Positions 49,676 through 61,500 of a stretch of 64,000 bases of DNA are shown here, piece after piece (positions within the stretch are counted from its first letter, which is position 1; each line of letters opens with the position of its first letter). The stretch covers positions 11,083,816 through 11,147,815 of the forward strand of contig NC_086029.1 of the NCBI RefSeq assembly GCF_036323735.1, given 5' to 3'. The position numbers were made by a program, and so were the translations under genes. The DNA is from Rattus norvegicus. Lineage: Eukaryota > Chordata > Mammalia > Rodentia > Muridae. The notes beneath the pieces are model-generated. The model was given only the letters and a program-made list of their open reading frames with translations. It ran no database searches and was not told the origin of the DNA.

Positions 49676-49685
49676 CCTGTTCTTG
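49676..49685. repeat. Target-site duplication, right copy
   Basis: CCTGTTCTTG is identical to 49537-49546. Satellite sequence resumes directly with TAATATGTGTAC, so no satellite base was lost at the insertion. Confidence 0.85.
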
Positions 49686-51153
49686 TAATATGTGTACTTT
49701 TAAAGATTTATAAAAATTTGGTGAGCCGAATCTGAGTAACATGGTGAATTCGGTTTGTTCCCAATTGGCCGCAGTAGTAATAAGAGGACTGTTCGGGATA
49801 TAGAAAAATTTTCACGAATGGAATCAAAATTTCTATGCGAATTCAGTGAGGTCCCAATGGGACATGCTTGTATGAGTTTGCTTTTCAATATCGAGCAACA
49901 TTTTAAGGAACGGAATCCAAGTACAATGGTGAATTGAGTAGGTTCAAAATAGGATTCGCATGTAATAAGCTTGTTATTCAAGATAGAGCAACGTTTTAAC
50001 GAACTGAAACACTGTTTCTTTGTGAATTCAGTTTTTCCTAGTAGCCTGCTCTTGTAATATGTGTACTTTTAAAGATTTATAAAAATTTGGTGAGCCGAAT
50101 CTGAGTAACATGGTGAATCGGTTAGTTCCCAATAGGCCGCAGTAGTTATAAGTGGACGGTTCGGGATATAAAAGAATTTTCACGAATGGAATCAAAATTT
50201 CTAGGCGAATTCAGTGAGTTCCCAATGGGACATGCTTGTATGAGCTTGCTTTTCATTATCGAGCAACATTTTAAGGAACGGAATCCAAGTATCATGGTGA
50301 ATTGTGTAGGTTCCCAATAGGATTCGCATGTAATAAGCTTGTTATTCAAGATAGAGCAACGTTTTAACGAACTGAAACACTGTTTCTTTGTGAATTCAGT
50401 TAGTTCCTAGTAGCCTGCTCTAGTAATATGTGTACTTTTAAAGATTTATAAAAATTTGGTGAGCCGAATCTGAGTAACATGGTGAATTCGGTTAGTTCCC
50501 AGTAGGCCGCAGTAGTAATAAATGGACTTTTCGGTATATAGAAAAATTTTCACGAATGGAATCAAAATTTCTAGGCGAATTCAGTGAGTTCCCAATGGGA
50601 CATGCTTGTATGAGTTTGCTCTTCAATATCGAGCAACATTTTAAGGAACGGAATCCAAGTATCATGGTGAATTGAGTAGATTCCCAATAGGATTCGCATG
50701 TAATAAGCTTGTTATTCAAGATAGAGCAACGTTTTAACGAACTGAAACACTGTTTCTTTGTGAATTCAGTTAGTTCCTAGTAGCCTGCTCTTGTAATATG
50801 TGTACTTTTAAAGATTTATAAAAATTTGGTGAGCCGAATCTGAGTAACATGGTGAATTCGGTTAGTTCCCAATAGGCCGCAGTAGTAATAAGTGGACTGT
50901 TCGGGATATAGAAAAATTTTCACGAATGGAATCAACATTTCTAGGCGAATTGAGTGAGTTCCCAATGGGACATGCTTGTATGAGTTTGCTTTTCATTATC
51001 GAGCAACATTTTAAGGAACGGAATCCAAGTATCATGATGAATTGAGTAGGTTCCCAATAGGATTCGCATGTAATAAGCTTGTTATTCAAGATAGAGCAAC
51101 GTTTTAACGAACTGAAACACTGTTTCTTTGTGAATTCAGTTAGTTCCTAGTAG

Positions 51154-51520
51154 CCTGCTCTTGTAATATGTGTACTTTTAAAGATTTATAAAAATTTGGT
51201 GAGCATAATCTGAGTAACATGGTGAATTCGGTTAGTTCCCAAGGCCGCAGTAGTTATAAGTGGACTGTTCGGGATATAGAAAAATTTTCACGAATGGAAT
51301 CAAAATTTCTAGGCGAATTCAGTGAGTTCCCATGGGACATGCTTTTATGAGTTTGCTTTTCAATATCGAGCAACATTTTAAGGAACGGAATCCAAGTATC
51401 ATGGTGAATTGAGTAGGTTCAAAATAGGAATCGCATGTAATAAGCTTGTTATTCAAGATAGAGCAACGTTTTAACGAACTGAAACACTGTTTCTTCGTGA
51501 ATTCAGTTAGTTCCTAGTAG
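51154..51520. repeat. Chimeric monomer at a one-monomer deletion
   Basis: The left part matches 53737-54104 (GAGCATAATCTG, TTCCCAAGGCCGC). The right part matches 54105-54473 (TCCCATGGGACATGC, GCTTTTATGAG, GGTTCAAAATAGGAATCG). It lacks the GGCAAATTC of the left parent, so the switch is between about 51250 and 51311. The offset to the duplicate block changes from 2583 to 2953 across it, exactly one repeat unit. Confidence 0.8.
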
Positions 51521-52258
51521 CCTGCTCTTGTAATATGTGTACTTTTAAAGATTTATAAAAATTTGGTGAGCCGAATCTGAGTAACATGGTGAATTCGGTT
51601 TGTTCCCAATAGGCCGCAGTAGTAATAAGTGGACTGTTCGGGATATAGAAAAATTTTCACGAATGGAATCAAAATTTCTAGGCGAATTCAGTGAGGTCCC
51701 AATGGGACATGCTTGTATGAGTTTGCTTTTCAATATCAAGCAACATTTTAAGGAACGGAATCCAAGTATCATGGTGAATTGAGTAGGTTCAAAATAGGAA
51801 TCGCATGTAATAAGCTTGTTATTCAAGATAGAGCAACGTTTTAACGAACTGAAACACTGTTTCTTTGTGAATTCAGTTAGTTCCTAGTAGCCTGCTCTTG
51901 TAATATGTGTACTTTTAAAGATTTATAAAAATTTGGTGAGCCGAATCTGAGTAACATGGTGAATTCGGTTTGTTCCCAATAGGCCGCAGTAGTAATAAGT
52001 GGACTGTTCGGGATATAAAAAATTTTCACGAATGGAATCAAAATTTCTAGGCGAATTCAGTGAGTTCCCAATGGGACATGCTTGTATGAGCTTGCTTTTC
52101 ATTATCGAGCAACATTTTAAGGAACGGAATCCAAGTATCATGGTGAATTGAGTAGGTTCCCAATAGGATCGCATGTAATAAGCTTGTTATTCAAGATAGA
52201 GCAACGTTTTAACGAACTGAAACACTGTTTCTTTGTGAATTCAGTTAGTTCCTAGTAG

Positions 52259-55211
52259 CCTGCTCTTGTAATATGTGTACTTTTAAAGATTTATAAAAAT
52301 TTGGTGAGCCGAATCTGAGTAACATGGTGAATTCGGTTTGTTCCCAATTGGCCGCAGTAGTAATAAGAGGACTGTTCGGGATATAGAAAAATTTTCACGA
52401 ATGGAATCAAAATTTCTATGCGAATTCAGTGAGGTCCCAATGGGACATGCTTGTATGAGTTTGCTTTTCAATATCGAGCAACCTTTTAAGGAACGGAATC
52501 CAAGTACAATGGTGAATTGAGTAGGTTCAAAATAGGATTCGCATGTAATAAGCTTGTTATTCAAGATAGAGCAACGTTTTAACGAACTGAAACACTGTTT
52601 TTTTGTGAATTCAGTTAGTTCCTAGTAGCCTGCTCTTGTAATATGTGTACTTTTAAAGATTTATAAAAATTTGGTGAGCCGAATCTGAGTAACATGGTGA
52701 ATCGGTTAGTTCCCAATAGGCCGCAGTAGTTATAAGTGGACGGTTCGGGATATAAAAAATTTTCACGAATGGAATCAAAATTTCTAGGCGAATTCAGTGA
52801 GTTCCCAATGGGACATGCTTGTATGAGCTTGCTTTTCATTATCGAGCAACATTTTAAGGAACGGAATCCAAGTATCATGGTGAATTGTGTAGGTTCCCAA
52901 TAGGATTCGCATGTAATAAGCTTGTTATTCAAGATAGAGCAACGTTTTAACGAACTGAAACACTGTTTCTTTGTGAATTCAGTTAGTTCCTAGTAGCCTG
53001 CTCTAGTAATATGTGTACTTTTAAAGATTTATAAAAATTTGGTGAGCCGAATCTGAGTAACATGGTGAATTCGGTTAGTTCCCAGTAGGCCGCAGTAGTA
53101 ATAAATGGACTGTTCGGTATATAGAAAAATTTTCACGAATGGAATCCAAATTTCTAGGCGAATTCAGTGAGTTCCCAATGGGACATGCTTGTATGAGTTT
53201 GCTCTTCAATATCGAGCAACATTTTAAGGAACGGAATCCAAGTATCATGGTGAATTGAGTAGATTCCCAATAGGATTCGCATGTAATAAGCTTGTTATTC
53301 AAGATAGAGCAACGTTTTAACGAACTGAAACACTGTTTCTTTGTGAATTCAGTTAGTTCCTAGTAGCCTGCTCTTGTAATATGTGTACTTTTAAAGATTT
53401 ATAAAAATTTGGTGAGCCGAATCTGAGTAACATGGTGAATTCGGTTAGTTCCCAATAGGCCGCAGTAGTAATAAGTGGACTGTTCGGGATATAGAAAAAT
53501 TTTCACGAATGGAATCAACATTTCTAGGCGAATTGAGTGAGTTCCCAATGGGACATGCTTGTATGAGTTTGCTTTTCATTATCGAGCAACATTTTAAGGA
53601 ACGGAATCCAAGTATCATGATGAATTGAGTAGGTTCCCAAAAGGATTCGCATGTAATAAGCTTGTTATTCAAGATAGAGCAACGTTTTAACGAACTGAAA
53701 CACTGTTTCTTTGTGAATTCAGTTAGTTCCTAGTAGCCTGCTCTTGTAATATGTGTACTTTTAAAGATTTATAAAAATTTGGTGAGCATAATCTGAGTAA
53801 CATGGTGAATTCGGTTAGTTCCCAAGGCCGCAGTAGTTATAAGTGGACTGTTCGGGATATAGAAAAATTTTCACGAATGGAATCAAAATTTCTAGGCAAA
53901 TTCAGTGAGTTCCCAATGGGACATGCTTGTATGAGTTTGCTTTTCAATATCGAGCAACATTTTAAGGAACGGAATCCAAGTATCATGGTGAATTGAGTAG
54001 GTTCCCAATAGGATTCGCATGTAATAAGCTTGTTATTCAAGATAGAGCAATGTTTTAACGAACTGAAACACTGTTTCTTTGAGAATTCAGTTAGTTCCTA
54101 GTAGCCTGCTCTTGTAATATGTGTACTTTTAAAGATTTATAAAAATTTGGTGAGCCGAATCTGAGTAACATGGTGAATTCGGTTAGTTCCCAATAGGCCG
54201 CAGTAGTAATAAGTGGACTGTTCGGGATATAGAAAAATTTTCACGAATGGAATCAAAATTTCTAGGCGAATTCAGTGAGTTCCCATGGGACATGCTTTTA
54301 TGAGTTTGCTTTTCAATATCGAGCAACATTTTAAGGAACGGAATCCAAGTATCATGGTGAATTGAGTAGGTTCAAAATAGGAATCGCATGTAATAAGCTT
54401 GTTATTCAAGATAGAGCAACGTTTTAACGAACTGAAACACTGTTTCTTTGTGAATTCAGTTAGTTCCTAGTAGCCTGCTCTTGTAATATGTGTACTTTTA
54501 AAGATTTATAAAAATTTGGTGAGCCGAATCTGAGTAACATGGTGAATTCGGTTTGTTCCCAATAGGCCGCAGTAGTAATAAGTGGACTGTTCGGGATATA
54601 GAAAAATTTTCACGAATGGAATCAAAATTTCTAGGCGAATTCAGTGAGGTCCCAATGGGACATGCTTGTATGAGTTTGCTTTTCAATATCAAGCAACATT
54701 TTAAGGAACGGAATCCAAGTATCATGGTGAATTGAGTAGGTTCAAAATAGGAATCACATGTAATAAGCTTGTTATTCAAGATAGAGCAACGTTTTAACGA
54801 ACTGAAACACTGTGTCTTTGTGAATTCAGTTAGTTCCTAGTAGCCTGCTCTTGTAATATGTGTACTTTTAAAGATTTATAAAAATTTGGTGAGCCGAATC
54901 TGAGTAACATGGTGAATTCGGTTTGTTCCCAATAGGCCGCAGTAGTAATAAGTGGACTGTTCGGGATATAAAAAATTTTCACGAATGGAATCAAAATTTC
55001 TAGGCGAATTCAGTGAGTTCCCAATGGGACATGCTTGTATGAGCTTGCTTTTCATTATCGAGCAACATTTTAAGGAACGGAATCCAAGTATCATGGTGAA
55101 TTGAGTAGGTTCCCAATAGGATCGCATGTAATAAGCTTGTTATTCAAGATAGAGCAACGTTTTAACGAACTGAAACACTGTTTCTTTGTGAATTCAGTTA
55201 GTTCCTAGTAG
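52259..55211. repeat. Eight-monomer block, copy 2 of a duplicated pair (2953 bp)
   Basis: This is the longer, probably less rearranged partner of 49676-52258. It retains both parental monomers of the chimera at 51154 as separate units (53737-54104 and 54105-54473). At its left boundary (52259) the satellite runs straight through CCTGCTCTTGTAATATG with no ID element, so it provides an empty paralogous site for the insertion at 49547. Confidence 0.85.
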
Positions 55212-55581
55212 CCTGCTCTTGTAATATGTGTACTTTTAAAGATTTATAAAAATTTGGTGAGCCGAATCTGAGTAACATGGTGAATTCGGTTAGTTCCCAA
55301 TAGGCCGCAGTAGTTATATGTGGACTGTTCGGGATATAGAAAAATTTTCACGAATGGAATCAAAATTTCTAGGCGAATTCAGTGAGTTCCCAATGGGACA
55401 TGCTTGTATGAGTTTGCTTTTCATTATCGAGCAACATTTTAAGGAACGGAATCCAAGTATCATGGTGAATTGAGTAGGTTCCCAATAGGATTCGCATGTA
55501 ATAAGCTTGTTATTCATGATAGAGCAACGTTTTAACGAACTGAAACACTGTTTCTTTGTGAATTCAGTTAGTTCCTAGTAG
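55212..55581. repeat. Single satellite monomer between duplicated blocks
   Basis: This 370-bp monomer has GTTATATGTGG near 55314 and TTATTCATGATAG near 55510. It has no counterpart at the same place in the neighbouring duplicated blocks. TTATTCATGATAG is otherwise seen near 37285 and 37655, so it may derive from the transition-region type. Confidence 0.65.
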
Positions 55582-58533
55582 CCTGCTCTTGTAATATGTG
55601 TACTTTTAAAGATTTATAAAAATTTGGTGAGCCGAATCTGAGTAACATGGTGAATTCGTTTAGTTCCCAAGGCCGCAGTAGTTATAAGTGGACGGTTCGG
55701 GATATAAAAAATTTTCACGAATGGAATCAAAATTTCTAGGCGAATTCAGTGAGTTCCCAATGGGACATGCTTGTATGAGATTGCTTTTCATTATCGAGCA
55801 ACATTTTAAGGAACGGAATCCAAGTATCATGGTGAACTGTGTAGGTTCCCAATAGGATTCGCATGTAATAAGCTTGTTATTCAAGATAGAGCAACGTTTT
55901 AACGAACTGAAACACTGTTTCTTTGTGAATTCAGTTAGTTCCTAGTAGCCTGCTCTAGTAATATGTGTACTTTTAAAGATTTATAAAAATTTGGTGAGCC
56001 GAATCTGAGTAACATGGTGAATTCGGTTAGTTCCCAGTAGGCCGCAGTAGTAATAAATGGACTGTTCGGAATATAGAAAAATTTTCACGAATGGAATCAA
56101 AATTTCTAGGCGAATTCAGTGAGTTCCCAATGGGACATGCTTGTATGAGTTTGCTCTTCAATATCGAGCAACATTTTAAGGAACGGAATCCAAGTATCAT
56201 GGTGAATTGAGTAGGTTCCCAATAGGATTCGCATGTAATAAGCTTGTTATTCAAGATAGAGCAACGTTTTAACGAACTGAAACACTGTTTCTTTGTGAAT
56301 TCAGTTAGTTCCTAGTAGCCTGCTCTTGTAATATGTGTACTTTTAAAGATTTATAAAAATTTGGTGAGCCGAATCTGAGTAACATGGTGAATTCGGTTAG
56401 TTCCCAATAGGCCGCAGTAGTAATAAGTGGACTGTTCGGGATATAGAAAAATTTTCAGGAATGGAATCAAAATTTCTAGGCGAATTGAGTGAGTTCCCAA
56501 TGGGACATGCTTGTATGAGTTTGCTTTTCATTATCGAGCAACATTTTAAGGAACGGAATCCAAGTATCATGATGAATTGAGTAGGTTCCCAATAGGATTC
56601 GCATGTAATAAGCTTGTTATTCAAGATAGAGCAACGTTTTAACGAACTGAAACACTGTTTCTTTGTGAATTCAGTTAGTTCCTAGTAGCCTGCTCTTGTA
56701 ATATGTGTACTTTTAAAGATTTATAAAAATTTGGTGAGCATAATCTGAGTAACATGGGGAATTCGGTTAGTTCCCAAGGCCGCAGTAGTTATAAGTGGAC
56801 TGTTCGGGATATAGAAAAATTTTCACGAATGGAATCAAAATTTCTAGGCAAATTCAGTGAGTTCCCAATTGGACATGCTTGTATGAGTTTGCTTTTCAAT
56901 ATCGAGCAACATTTTAAGGAACGGAATCCAAGTATCATGGTGAATTGAGTAGGTTCCCAATAGGATTCGCATGTAATAAGCTTGTTATTCAAGATAGAGC
57001 AATGTTTTAACGAACTGAAACACTGTTTCTTTGAGAATTCAGTTACTTCCTAGTAGCCTGCTCTTGTAATATGTGTACTTTTAAAGATTTATAAAAATTT
57101 GGTGAGCCGAATCTGAGTAACATGGTGAATTCGGTTAGTTCCCAATAGGCCGCAGTAGTAATAAGTGGACTGTTCGGGATATAGAAAAATTTTCACGAAT
57201 GGAATCAAAATTTCTAGGCGAATTCAGTGAGTTCCCAATGGGACATGCTTTTATGAGTTTGCTTTTCAATATCGAGCAACATTTTAAGGAACGGAATCCA
57301 AGTATCATGGTGAATTGAGTAGGTTCAAAATAGGAATCGCATGTAATAAGCTTGTTATTCAAGATAGAGCAACGTTTTAACGAACTGAAACACTGTTTCT
57401 TTGTGAATTCAGTTAGTTCCTAGTAGCCTGCTCTTGTAATATGTGTACTTTTAAAGATTTATAAAAATTTGGTGAGCCGAATCTGAGTAACATGGTGAAT
57501 TCGGTTTGTTCCCAATAGGCCGCAGTAGTAATAAGTGGACTCTTCGGGATATAGAAAAATTTTCACGAATGGAATCAAAATTTCTAGGCGAATTCAGTGA
57601 GGTCCCAATGGGACATGCTTGTATGAGTTTGCTTTTCAATATCAAGCAACATTTTAAGGAACGGAATCCAAGTATCATGGTGAATTGAGTAGGTTCAAAA
57701 TAGGATTCGCATGTAATAAGCTTGTTATTCAAGATAGAGCAACGTTTTAACGAACTGAAACACTGTTTCTTTGTGAATTCAGTTAGTTCCTAGTAGCCTG
57801 CTCTTGTAATATGTGTACTTTTAAAGATTTATAAAAATTTGGTGAGCCGAATCTGAGTAACAAGGTGAATCGGTTAGTTCCCATAGGCCGCAGTAGTTAT
57901 AAGTGGACGGTTCGGGATATAAAAAATTTTCACGAATGGAATCAAAATTTCTAGGCGAATTCAGTGAGTTCCCAATGGGACATGCTTGTATGAGCTTGCT
58001 TTTCATTATCGAGCAACATTTTAAGGAACGGAATCCAAGTATCATGGTGAATTGTGTAGGTTCCCAATAGGATTCGCATGTAATAAGCTTGTTATTCAAG
58101 ATAGAGCAACGTTTTAACGAACTGAAACACTGTTTCTTTGTGAATTCAGTTAGTTCCTAGTAGCCTGCTCTAGTAATATGTGTACTTTTAAAGATTTATA
58201 AAAATTTGGTGAGCCGAATCTGAGTAACATGGTGAATTCGGTTAGTTCCCAATAGGCCGCAGTAGTAATAAATGGACTGTTCGGGATATAGAAAAATTTT
58301 CACGAATGGAATCAAAATTTCTAGGCGAATTCAGTGAGTTCCCAATGGGACATGCTTGTATGAGTTTGCTCTTCAATATCGAGCAACATTTTAAGGAACG
58401 GAATCCAAGTATCATGGTGAATTGAGTAGGTTCCCAATAGGATTCGCATGTAATAAGCTTGTTATTCAAGATAGAGCAATGTTTTAACGAACTGAAACAC
58501 TGTTTCTTTGTGAATTCAGTTAGTTCCTAGTAG
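55582..58533. repeat. Eight-monomer block paralogous to 48060-50783 without the ID
   Basis: Offsets are 7522 bp for 55582-56318 against 48060-48796, 7890 bp for 57057 against 49167, and about 7751 bp beyond the ID position, which is 7890 minus the 139-bp insertion. Shared markers are TTCGTTTAGTTCCCAAGG with GGACGGTTCGG, CTCTAGTAATATG with AATAAATGGAC, TTTTCAGGAATGG, GACATGCTTTTATG, and GTGAATCGGTTAG. The monomer 56689-57056 is additional here; in the other block it is fused into 48797-49166. The site equivalent to the ID insertion, at about 57427, reads CCTGCTCTTGTAATATG uninterrupted. Confidence 0.8.
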
Positions 58534-61500
58534 CCTGCTCTTGTAATATGTGTACTTTTAAAGATTTATAAAAATTTGGTGAGCCGATTCTGAGTTACAT
58601 GGTGAATTCGGTTTGTTCCCAATAGGCCGCAGTAGTAATAAATGGACTGTTCGGGATATAGAAAAATATTCACGAATGGAATCAAAATTTCTAGGCGAAT
58701 TCAGTGAGTTCCCAATGGGACATGCTTGTATGAGTTTGCTTTTCAATATCGAGCAACATTTTAAGGAACGGAATCCAAGTATCATGGTGAATTGAGTAGG
58801 TTCCCAATAGGATTCGCATGTAATAAGCTTGTTATTCAAGATAGAGCAACGTTTTAACGAACTGAAACACTGTTTCTTTGTGAATTCAGTTAGTTCCTAG
58901 TAGCCTGCTCTTGTAATATGTGTACTTTTAAAGATTTATAAAAATTTGGTGAGCCGAATCTGAGTAACATGGTGAATTCGGTTAGTTCCCAATAGGCCGC
59001 AGTAGTAATAAGTGGACTGTTCGCGGTATAGAAAAATTTTCACGAATGGAATCAAAATTTCTAGGCGAATTCAGTGAGTTCCCAATGGGACATGCTTGTA
59101 TGAGTTTGCTTTTCAATATCGAGCAACATTTTAAGGAACGGAATCCAAGTATCTTGGTGAATTGAGTAGGTTCAAAATAGGATTCGCATGCAATAAGCTT
59201 GTTATTCAAGATAGAGCAACGTTTTAACGAACTGAAACACTGTTTCTTTGTGAATTCAGTTAGTTCCTAGTAGCCTGCTCTAGTAATATGTGTACTTTTA
59301 AAGATTTATAAAAATTTGGTGAGCCGAATCTGAGTAACATGGTGAATTCGGTTAGTTCTCAATAGGCCGCAGTAGTAATAAATGGACTGTTCGGGATATA
59401 GAAAAATTTTCACGAATGGAATCAAAATTTCTAGGCGAATTCAGTGAGTTCCCAATGGGACATGCTTGTATGAGTTTGCTCTTCAATATCGAGCAACATT
59501 TTAAGGAACGGAATCCAAGTATCATGGTGAATTGAGTAGGTTCCCAATAGGATTCGCATGTAATAAGCTTGTTATTCAGGATAGAGCAACGTTTTAACGA
59601 ACTGAAACACTGTTTCTTTGTGAATTCAGTTAGTTCCTAGTAGCCTGCTCTTGTAATATGTGTACTTTTAAAGATTTATAAAAATTTGGTGAGCCGAATC
59701 TGAGTAACATGGTGAATTCGGTTAGTTCCCAATAGGCCGCAGTAGTAATAAGTGGACTGTTCGGGATATAGAAAAATTTTCAGGAATGGAATCAAAATTT
59801 CTAGGCGAATTGAGTGAGTTCCCAATGGGACATGCTTGTATGAGTTTGCTTTTCATTATCGAGCAACATTTTAAGGAACGGAATCCAAGTATCATGGTGA
59901 ATTGAGTAGGTTCCCAACAGGATTCGCATGTAATAAGCTTGTTATTCAAGATAGAGCAACGTTTTAACGAACTGAAACACTGTTTCTTTGTGAATTCAGT
60001 TAGTTCCTAGTAGCCTGCTCTTGTAATATGTGTACTTTTAAAGATTTATAAAAATTTGGTGAGCCGAATCTGAGTAACATGGTGAATTCGGTTAGTTCCC
60101 AATAGGCCGCAGTAGTTATAAGTGGACTGTTCGGGATATAGAAAAATTTTCACGAATGGAATCAAAATTTCTAGGCGAATTCAGTGAGTTCCCAATGGGA
60201 CATGCTTGTATGAGTTTGCTTTTCAATATCGAGCAACATTTTAAGGAACGGAATCCAAGTATCATGGTGAATTGAGTAGGTTCCCAATAGGATTCGCATG
60301 TAAAAAGCTTGTTATTCAAGATAGAGCAACGTTTTAACGAACTGAAACACTGTTTCTTTGTGAATTCAGTTAGTTCCTAGTAGCCTGCTCTTGTAATATG
60401 TGTACTTTTAAAGATTTATAAAAATTTGGTGAGCCGAATCTGAGTAACATGGTGAATTCGGTTAGTTCCCAATAGGCCGCAGTAGTAATAAGTGGATTGT
60501 TCGGGATATAAAAAAATATTCACGAATGGAATCAAAATTTCTAGGCGAATTCAGTGAGTTCCCAATGGGACATGCTTGTATGAGTTTGCTTTTCAATATC
60601 GAGCAACATTTTAAGGAACGGAATCCAAGTATCATGGTGAATTGAGTAGGTTCCCAATAGGATTCGCATGTAATAAGCTTGTTATTCAAGATAGAGCAAC
60701 GTTTTAACGAACTGAAACACTGTTTCTTTGTGAATTCAGTTAGTTCCTAGTAGCCTGCTCTTGTAATATGTGTACTTTTAAAGATTTATAAAACTTTGGT
60801 GAGCCGAATCTGAGTAACATGGTGAATTCGGTTTGTTCCCAATAGGCCGCAGTAGTAATAAGTGGACTGTTCGGGATATAGAAAAATTTTCACGAATAGA
60901 ATCAAAATTTCTAGGCGAATTCAGTGAGTTCCCAATGGGACATGCTTGTATGAGTTTGCTTTTCATTATCGAGCAACATTTTAAGGAACGGAATCCAAGT
61001 ATCGTGGTGAATTGAGTAGGTTCCCAATAGGATTCGCATGTAATAAGCTTGTAATTCAAGATACAGCAACGTTTTAACGAACTGAAACACTGTTTCTTTG
61101 TGAATTCAGTTAGTTCCTAGTAGCCTGCACTTGTAATATGTGTACTTTTAAAGATTTATAAAAATTTGGTGAGCCGAATCTGAGTAACATGGTGAATTCG
61201 GTTAGTTCCCAATAGGCCGTAGTAGTAATAAGTGGACTGTTCGGGATATAGAAAACTTTTCACGAATGGAATCAAAATTTCTAGGCGAATTCAGTGAGTT
61301 CCCAATGGGACATGCTTGTATGAGTTTGCTCTTCAATATCGAGCAACATTTTAAGGAACGGAATCCAAGTATCATGGTGAATTGAGTAGGTGCAAAATAG
61401 GATTCGCATGTAAAAGCTTGTTATTCAAGATAGAGCAACGTTTTAACGAACTGAAACACTGTTTCTTTGTGAATTCAGTTAGTTTCTAGTAGCCTGCTCT

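Larger units (their letters stand above)
49676..52258. repeat. Seven-monomer block, copy 1 of a duplicated pair (2583 bp)
   Basis: It corresponds to 52259-55211. The offset is 2583 bp for the first four monomers and 2953 bp for the last two. Shared variants are CCCAATTGGCCGC with AATAAGAGGAC and TTCTATGCG in the first monomer, ATGGTGAATCGG with GGACGGTTCGG in the second, CTCTAGTAATATG and CAGTAGGCCGC with TTCGGTATATAG in the third, GAATCAACATTTC with CATGATGAATTG in the fourth, and GAGGTCCC with ATATCAAGCAAC in the sixth. One monomer is missing relative to copy 2 because of the chimera at 51154-51520. Confidence 0.85.
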
